From positions 138,255,263 through 138,319,262 of the forward strand of contig NC_133647.1 in NCBI RefSeq assembly GCF_009905375.1: 64,000 nucleotides of DNA, in the 5' to 3' direction. The translations under genes were made by a program, and so were the position numbers. Under the pieces are notes generated by a model. That model did no database searches and was not told the DNA's origin. It was given only the letters and a program-made list of their open reading frames with translations. Origin of the DNA: Apium graveolens (Eukaryota > Streptophyta > Magnoliopsida > Apiales > Apiaceae). Shown here piece by piece: positions 59,115-64,000 of the stretch; position 1 is the stretch's first letter, and every line of letters starts with the position of its first letter.

Positions 59115-60497
59115 ATCTACCCTCCTTATAAGGATTCCGTCCTCGGAATCAGCAGAAGACAGCACTTAGGGTTTTCTAACCAACTTTCCATTTCCAAATA
59201 ACCTCAATTTTCCATAATCTTAAACAAATATTGTATTCCTGGTATAATAAAACTTTTACAGGAGCTTCACTGTGTACCACTGTATAGTCTACATCCTTTG
59301 ACCAATTCCTCAATAGAATCGCTTTACTGATTGCGAGAAAGAAGAATAGAGAGAAAGATAGAGGGAAGAAAAGAAAGATAGATAAAGAGAGAGAAATAAA
59401 AGAACAGATTGACTTCGCTATATGCCACTGATATTATAATCGCATCGCAGTCCACTGTCTTCCTTGATAATTCCATCACATCGCCTTACTTTGACTTGAG
59501 ATAACTCAGCTTAACTTAATTGACATACCTTCGAATATTTGGAATGATACAATCATGGAATTTCAAAAAAAAAAAAAAAGTATTTGATACCATAACGGAA
59601 CCAAAATCTGAATTTGAGAAAAAGTATTGTTGAAATAAAAGAATAACTGAGAGATCAATATGATCAAACGAACTTGGTATTGCGTGCCCAAATTAAGACA
59701 CTACTAAAGGTTGTTAACCTTCATGTATTCACAATACACACAAGTGATGGCGTCCCATCCAACTCCTATCACACAGACAGGTATACCTTGTTTCCCCTAT
59801 AATTAGGGTTGTTCATCTCAGTCGGAATAAAAATATCAAAGAATTCAAAATCAAATGAATAAAACTGAAAAGATTTCAAAACTGATATTTCTGAAGGAAA
59901 TGAAATCCAGAGAACAAAATTCTGGCACCAAAATGAGCAAGTGGTGTCACATCACCAAGAAACTATCCACCAAATAAGAAAAGTGGAAGTTAAATATTCA
60001 TAACTTAGCAGAGCTATCAAAACCTGAAAAATAGGCTTCATGACAACCTCTGGCACATTTAAAACATAGTTATGATTGAAAATGAGTGGTAGGGAATATA
60101 TCCTCTAACAGATATCCCTTTTTGAGAGAAGCCAAAAGAAATTATAGAAAGAGAAGGTATTGCCAAAGTCTTAATATTTATCTTGAATTTGAACTCTTCT
60201 GTTGACTCGTCATCCGATTCTAGATACTTCTTCATATTCTAAGGATATCGATAATATCCATCGTCGTCGAATCGTAGTCTCGGAAGATTCCACAATAGAA
60301 ATTTGCAGCTTCCCGGAGTTCCATCCAGTTCAGCACAATCATCTCAAACAAATACGCCTTATCTTAACTTATTCGTTGGTACTATATTCAATAGTCCAAC
60401 AGGAACTCGATATGAGCTCAAACGTCCTCACATAGCTATACACACTCCTACACACTCTTGTTTCTAGTTTACTATAACCTCAGCTCTGATACCAACC
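59115..60497 (-). other. LARD-G internal region
   Basis: No ORF of note on either strand. Minus-strand polypurine tract AAGGAGGGTAGAT at 59,127-59,115 abuts the 3' LTR. Minus-strand primer site TGGTATCAGAGC at 60,494-60,483 lies three bases from the 5' LTR. A GA/AAG-rich simple stretch at 59,333-59,403 and an A-run at 59,565-59,579 are the only other marks. Confidence 0.88.
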
Positions 60498-62826
60498 TGT
60501 AACGCCCCCAAATCCGGGGTCAGAGGATTTGGTCGTCACTATAAAACCTCAATCCAAATCAACCTGTTTAATCAATAAACAAATGCCAGCGGAAGATATT
60601 TAACATAAATGACCCCAACTAATCCAAGATCTTTTAAGGTTACAGTTCTAGAAACAAGATATCCAAATTCCACAATAATTTTTTTTTTTTCACTTTCTTT
60701 CAAAACTCTTTTCAATAATTCTCAATATCCAAACTTAACCCGCTAGTATAACTTCGAAATGAAGTATACTAGGCCTAAATAAAATACACAACTATAATAT
60801 AATATAATATAATATAAACAACTTTACATAATAAAACTTACACTAGTCCGCAAACCCTGGACCAACCACCTTCGAAAAGCTTCTTCTTTGCTTCCTCGAA
60901 TTACGCGGCTAAACAGCAAGCTAATCCTCACTGGAGGTTAAAAATTTAAAAACAGGCAAGTATGAGCGGAAGAAATGCTCAGCAAGATCATTATAGTAAA
61001 TATAGGGTCGTTTGATATAAAACCGACATCTGCATCAGAGCAACACATTTAAAATCATAATTGCTGAATCATAAAACCTTAGTTGAGGAATCCCAGATTT
61101 AATTCCTTAATTATATTCAAAACCATTTTGATATTTTTGAGCGAAATGCTTCAGCAATACTTTGAATCTTGACGAGAGCAAAGCTCGTAAAATAGTGTTT
61201 ACGGAAATATCGTAAACAACAATAACATGAAACAATGATTATGGATTGAATCATAAACTTTATTCAAAACTGAACTCTGGAAATTAATACTTATTTTGCT
61301 GTCATATCAAATTAGATATCAATACAAACTTTGATGCTCACAACATTCCATACTGAAGTCAACATCATTCATCTATACTAATACCACCTTTGATATTTAA
61401 CAACAACGTAAGTATCAGCATAAATCACAATCTGAATCAAAACCGCACTTTACCATTATTCCAAAACAGAAACAGTTGATAAATCATTTATTCTATGAAT
61501 ATCAAAAATGATATGATAATTTAGATTATGATCATTCTCCGACGGACGTACTATCACATGCTGATCAGCCCGTGTGATAGCACAAGGTCATGATTCGTAG
61601 AAACGTGACCCCAAAATCACTAGTACTCAAATAAAAGGCATAACTAGCCTGTGGCAAAATGGTGTCATAATATTTCATATGGCACTTAGAAATAGCCCTC
61701 CGCTGGACCGTCCGTCCCGGTCACTTACGCAATTATGATCCAATCTTAAACCTTTTATTGAAATGGGGTCATAATAACCGACACCCGAAATAATTTTATT
61801 CCCTCAATTCTTGGGTAGGAATATTCGCAACCAAATCACTTTTCTCAAATCCAAAACATTTGTAAATCCAGAAATTGGATAAGTAAAATCACTTGACTAT
61901 TCTGAACATAGAATAACAGATGAGTATTTGCATAAACATAATTATTTAATTCAGCGATATGTAAAACATCTATCTATCTTGAACTGAGAATAGGGAAAGC
62001 AATACTTGCATGATAAGATTTAAAATAAATATCACTTGAACAATAAGTAATGATAGAAATACTTGCCTTTGGATTTTAGCAGTTAGTCACACTCGCAATG
62101 ACACATCTATTATGATATTCTGTCTCAAAATATCACCGTCTTTCTTTTCAACACTTTACTGATGTACTGCTCCTGCGATTGCTAGAAGCCAGATATCCAA
62201 TACCATTCCATTCCATTCTTTATCCAACGTCTTGTCCCGATCAACTCGAGAGATCCGCATCTATAATTAAAAGATATAGCTTTAATTGTCTAAATGATAA
62301 TTACTTGACGAACGGCGCGTCAAAACCCTATCGTCTACCCATACGATAGCCCACATATAAATATAACAGACAAACACAGGACTCTTAATCCACACACACA
62401 CATAATTCACATAGCACATAAGCACATAACTCATGTATCACTTAATTCATATCACATATGACTCAGTAATTAATAATACAAATAATCCTCAATCACAACT
62501 AAGTCACACACAATTAATATTACATACAACACATAGCAGACATAATATCCATCCAATCCCTAATATTACTAAACGAACTCAATTTACCGATATCAATAAA
62601 ATGATCGGTTTTCAAATAAACTTTTGAAAATAATACATTTAAGTAAATGTTTTCAGATATTAACAAGGACCGATATAACACTCAACAATTAGCACATTAC
62701 CAATTAATAACACAAACTCGTCAAATAGGAATTAAATATCCACCATTTTATTCCTTCTAAATCAGAAAATCACATAAACATATTCAAATATTAATAATAA
62801 TAATTCTGAAAATATGGGATATCACA
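60498..62826 (-). repeat. LARD-G 5' LTR
   Basis: 2,329 bp, near-identical to 56,785-59,114. In sense direction begins TGTGATATCCC and ends GGGCGTTACA. Confidence 0.95.
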
Positions 62827-63766
62827 AAAGTTGGCTATGGCACAAGAAGCTATCCCATTTAAACTTCAAGACCATGAATAAGCTGGTAAAGAAAGAACTA
62901 GTAACATGCATTCCTCTAGTGGAGTTTACAAAGGATGGACTGTGTGATGCCTGCCAAAAAGGGAAGCAGATCAAAGCATCATTCAGGAATAAACTTGATT
63001 CAGCAATTGAAGAGCCTCTGCAACTGCTTCACATGGATCTGTTTGGACCAGTCAATGTATTGTCAATTTCAAAGAAAAGATTTTGCCTAGTAATTGTAGA
63101 TGATTTCTGAAAGTTCTCTTGGACATATTTCCTAAAGTCTAAAGATGAGGCTAGTGAAATCATCATCAATCACATAAGGCAAGTTAACAATCATCCTGAT
63201 TTCAAAGTTAGAAGAATCAGGAGTGACAATGGAACTGAGTTCAAGAACTATGTCATGAGAGCATTTTGTGAGGAAAATGGGATCTTGCATGAGTTCTCAG
63301 CAGCAAGGACTCCACAACAGAATGGAGTAGTGGAAAGAAAGAATAGATCTCTTATTGAAGCTGCAAGGACAATGCTTGAAGAATCAAAATTACCAACATA
63401 TTTCTGGGCTGAAGCTGTAAACACTGCATGCTACACTCAGAACATCTCTCTGATTAATCAAGAAAGATGCATGACTCCTTATCAATTGTTCAAGAACAAG
63501 AAGCCAACTCTAAACTTTCTTCATGTCTTTGGCTGTAAATGCTATATTCTGAGAAATCAAACTGATCAAAATGGGAAGTTTGATGCTAAAGCAGATGAAG
63601 GAATTTTTGTTGAATATGCTGTTGGAAAAGCATATAGAGTCTACAATCTAAGAACCAACATTGTTGTGGAATATATACATGTTGTGTTTGATGATAAAAA
63701 GATTGAAGGACTGAGAGATGGAGATTACCATGAGAGCCTCAAATTCCACAATGTTGAGATGGTCAG
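62827..63766 (+). pseudogene. COP-H integrase
   Basis: Resumes in phase after LARD-G. Pre-integrase module WLWHKKLSHLNFK and CDACQKGK; integrase core with LLHMDLFGPVNV (Asp), RSDNGTEFKNY (Asp) and NGVVERKNRSL (Glu), so the catalytic triad is intact. A TGA after IVDDF at 63,108-63,110 is the only stop. The C-terminal part FWAEAVNTACYTQN, HVFGCKCYILRN and VVFDDKK ends at element I. RT is outside the window. Confidence 0.92.
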
Positions 63767-64000
63767 TGTAACACCCCCAGATCCGGGGTCAGGGAGCCGG
63801 GTCGTCACGGTCTTTCTTTCCACAATATCACTTCACTTAATTAATAATAAATAACCTTATGCTGTGACCCCACACTAACACACACCACAACCCGTTATAG
63901 TCTCAGAGATGAAATTAAAATAAGTACAAGTCCTTGAATCCACAATTAAAAGTTATTACAACCCAAAATGATTACTTGATAAATTTACAGTTAATTGCCA
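63767..64000 (-). mobile_element. Element I: edge of a large-LTR element
   Basis: Starts TGTAACACCCCC with the CCAGATCCGGGG terminal hairpin, then tgctgtgaccccacac and ctcagagatgaa blocks shared with LTR-A (around 1,015-1,065). Same family as LTR-A; only 234 bp are in the window. Preceding gtcag (63,762-63,766) is the candidate duplication. Confidence 0.8.

Larger units (their letters stand above)
56785..62826 (-). mobile_element. LARD-G: very young non-autonomous large-LTR element
   Basis: 6,042 bp, LTRs 56,785-59,114 and 60,498-62,826, flanked by aaagt (56,780-56,784; 62,827-62,831). The internal region is just 1,383 bp with no gag or pol. The primer site is on the minus strand next to the right LTR, so the element points leftward. 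By eye I found one substitution (57,587 T versus 61,299 C) and one T-run length difference (13 versus 12) between the LTRs, which implies a very recent insertion. Mobilisation must come from a relative's enzymes. LTR-L belongs to a related family. Confidence 0.95.
52878..64000 (+). mobile_element. COP-H: Ty1/Copia element, nested and open at right
   Basis: Plus-strand Copia with 5' LTR 52,878-53,898, primer site, gag 53,960-56,356, and pol from 56,371, interrupted by LARD-G at 56,785 and by element I at 63,767. RT, RNase H and 3' LTR must lie beyond the window. Only about four nonsense codons in over 3.4 kb of coding sequence, so it is younger than COP-B, with which it shares gag architecture. 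Candidate left duplication is actat (52,873-52,877). Confidence 0.9.

Noticed and set aside
58721..62627. Two identical 64-codon frames (58,721 and 62,433) as a conserved gene pair
   Set aside because: They are identical only because they lie in the two LTRs of LARD-G, and they are antisense to the element.
1..64000. tRNA, rRNA or other RNA genes
   Set aside because: Only 12-nt primer binding sites matching tRNA-iMet were seen; no full cloverleaf or rRNA block was recognised.

Overview
This window reads as repeat-choked nuclear DNA of a flowering plant, most likely a eudicot. It is AT-rich and holds stacked LTR retrotransposons of several families, tRNA-iMet-type primer binding sites, plant-type TATA boxes and one NAC-domain transcription-factor sequence. 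No bacterial, organellar or RNA-gene signal was found. Species cannot be fixed from the sequence; an asterid such as an Apiaceae member is only a guess. Nearly every base outside about 35.9-38.4 kb can be assigned to a mobile element.

Left block (1-35,945). A plus-strand Copia element (COP-D) was split by a minus-strand Copia element (COP-B, 1-28,603, running off the left edge). COP-B was in turn hit by COP-C (17,728-25,170, plus strand, TSD atttg), by solo LTR-K (6,421-14,651, TSD caaca) and by solo LTR-A (921-5,164, TSD gatct). LTR-K itself contains solo LTR-L (6,541-10,996, TSD cacac). COP-D also received solo LTR-E (30,150-33,584, TSD tatga). COP-B carries an open accessory reading frame downstream of pol (817 to 2, minus), with its own TATA-bearing leader region.

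Middle (about 35,945-38,384). This is the only non-transposon island: a compact NAC-domain gene with a plausible promoter and one in-frame stop codon, followed by plain intergenic DNA.

Right block (38,385-64,000). A minus-strand Copia element (COP-F, same family as COP-D) contains COP-J (41,449-48,877, minus, TSD caatg, same family as COP-C). COP-F's 5' LTR is cut by COP-H (from 52,878, plus). COP-H contains a very young non-autonomous large-LTR element, LARD-G (56,785-62,826, TSD aaagt), and is cut again at 63,767 by element I, which runs off the right edge.

Points of interest. Three Copia families each carry their own array of short palindromic motifs in the LTR or promoter; in COP-H the same motif recurs inside gag. 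COP-C and COP-J are two copies of one gag-only derivative with the same pol deletion junction and the same conserved non-pol remnant. The gag-pol border has a repeated splice-acceptor-like sequence in four elements. Seven large-LTR units share a C-rich/G-rich terminal hairpin. Nearly all coding regions are broken by stops, frameshifts and insertions.
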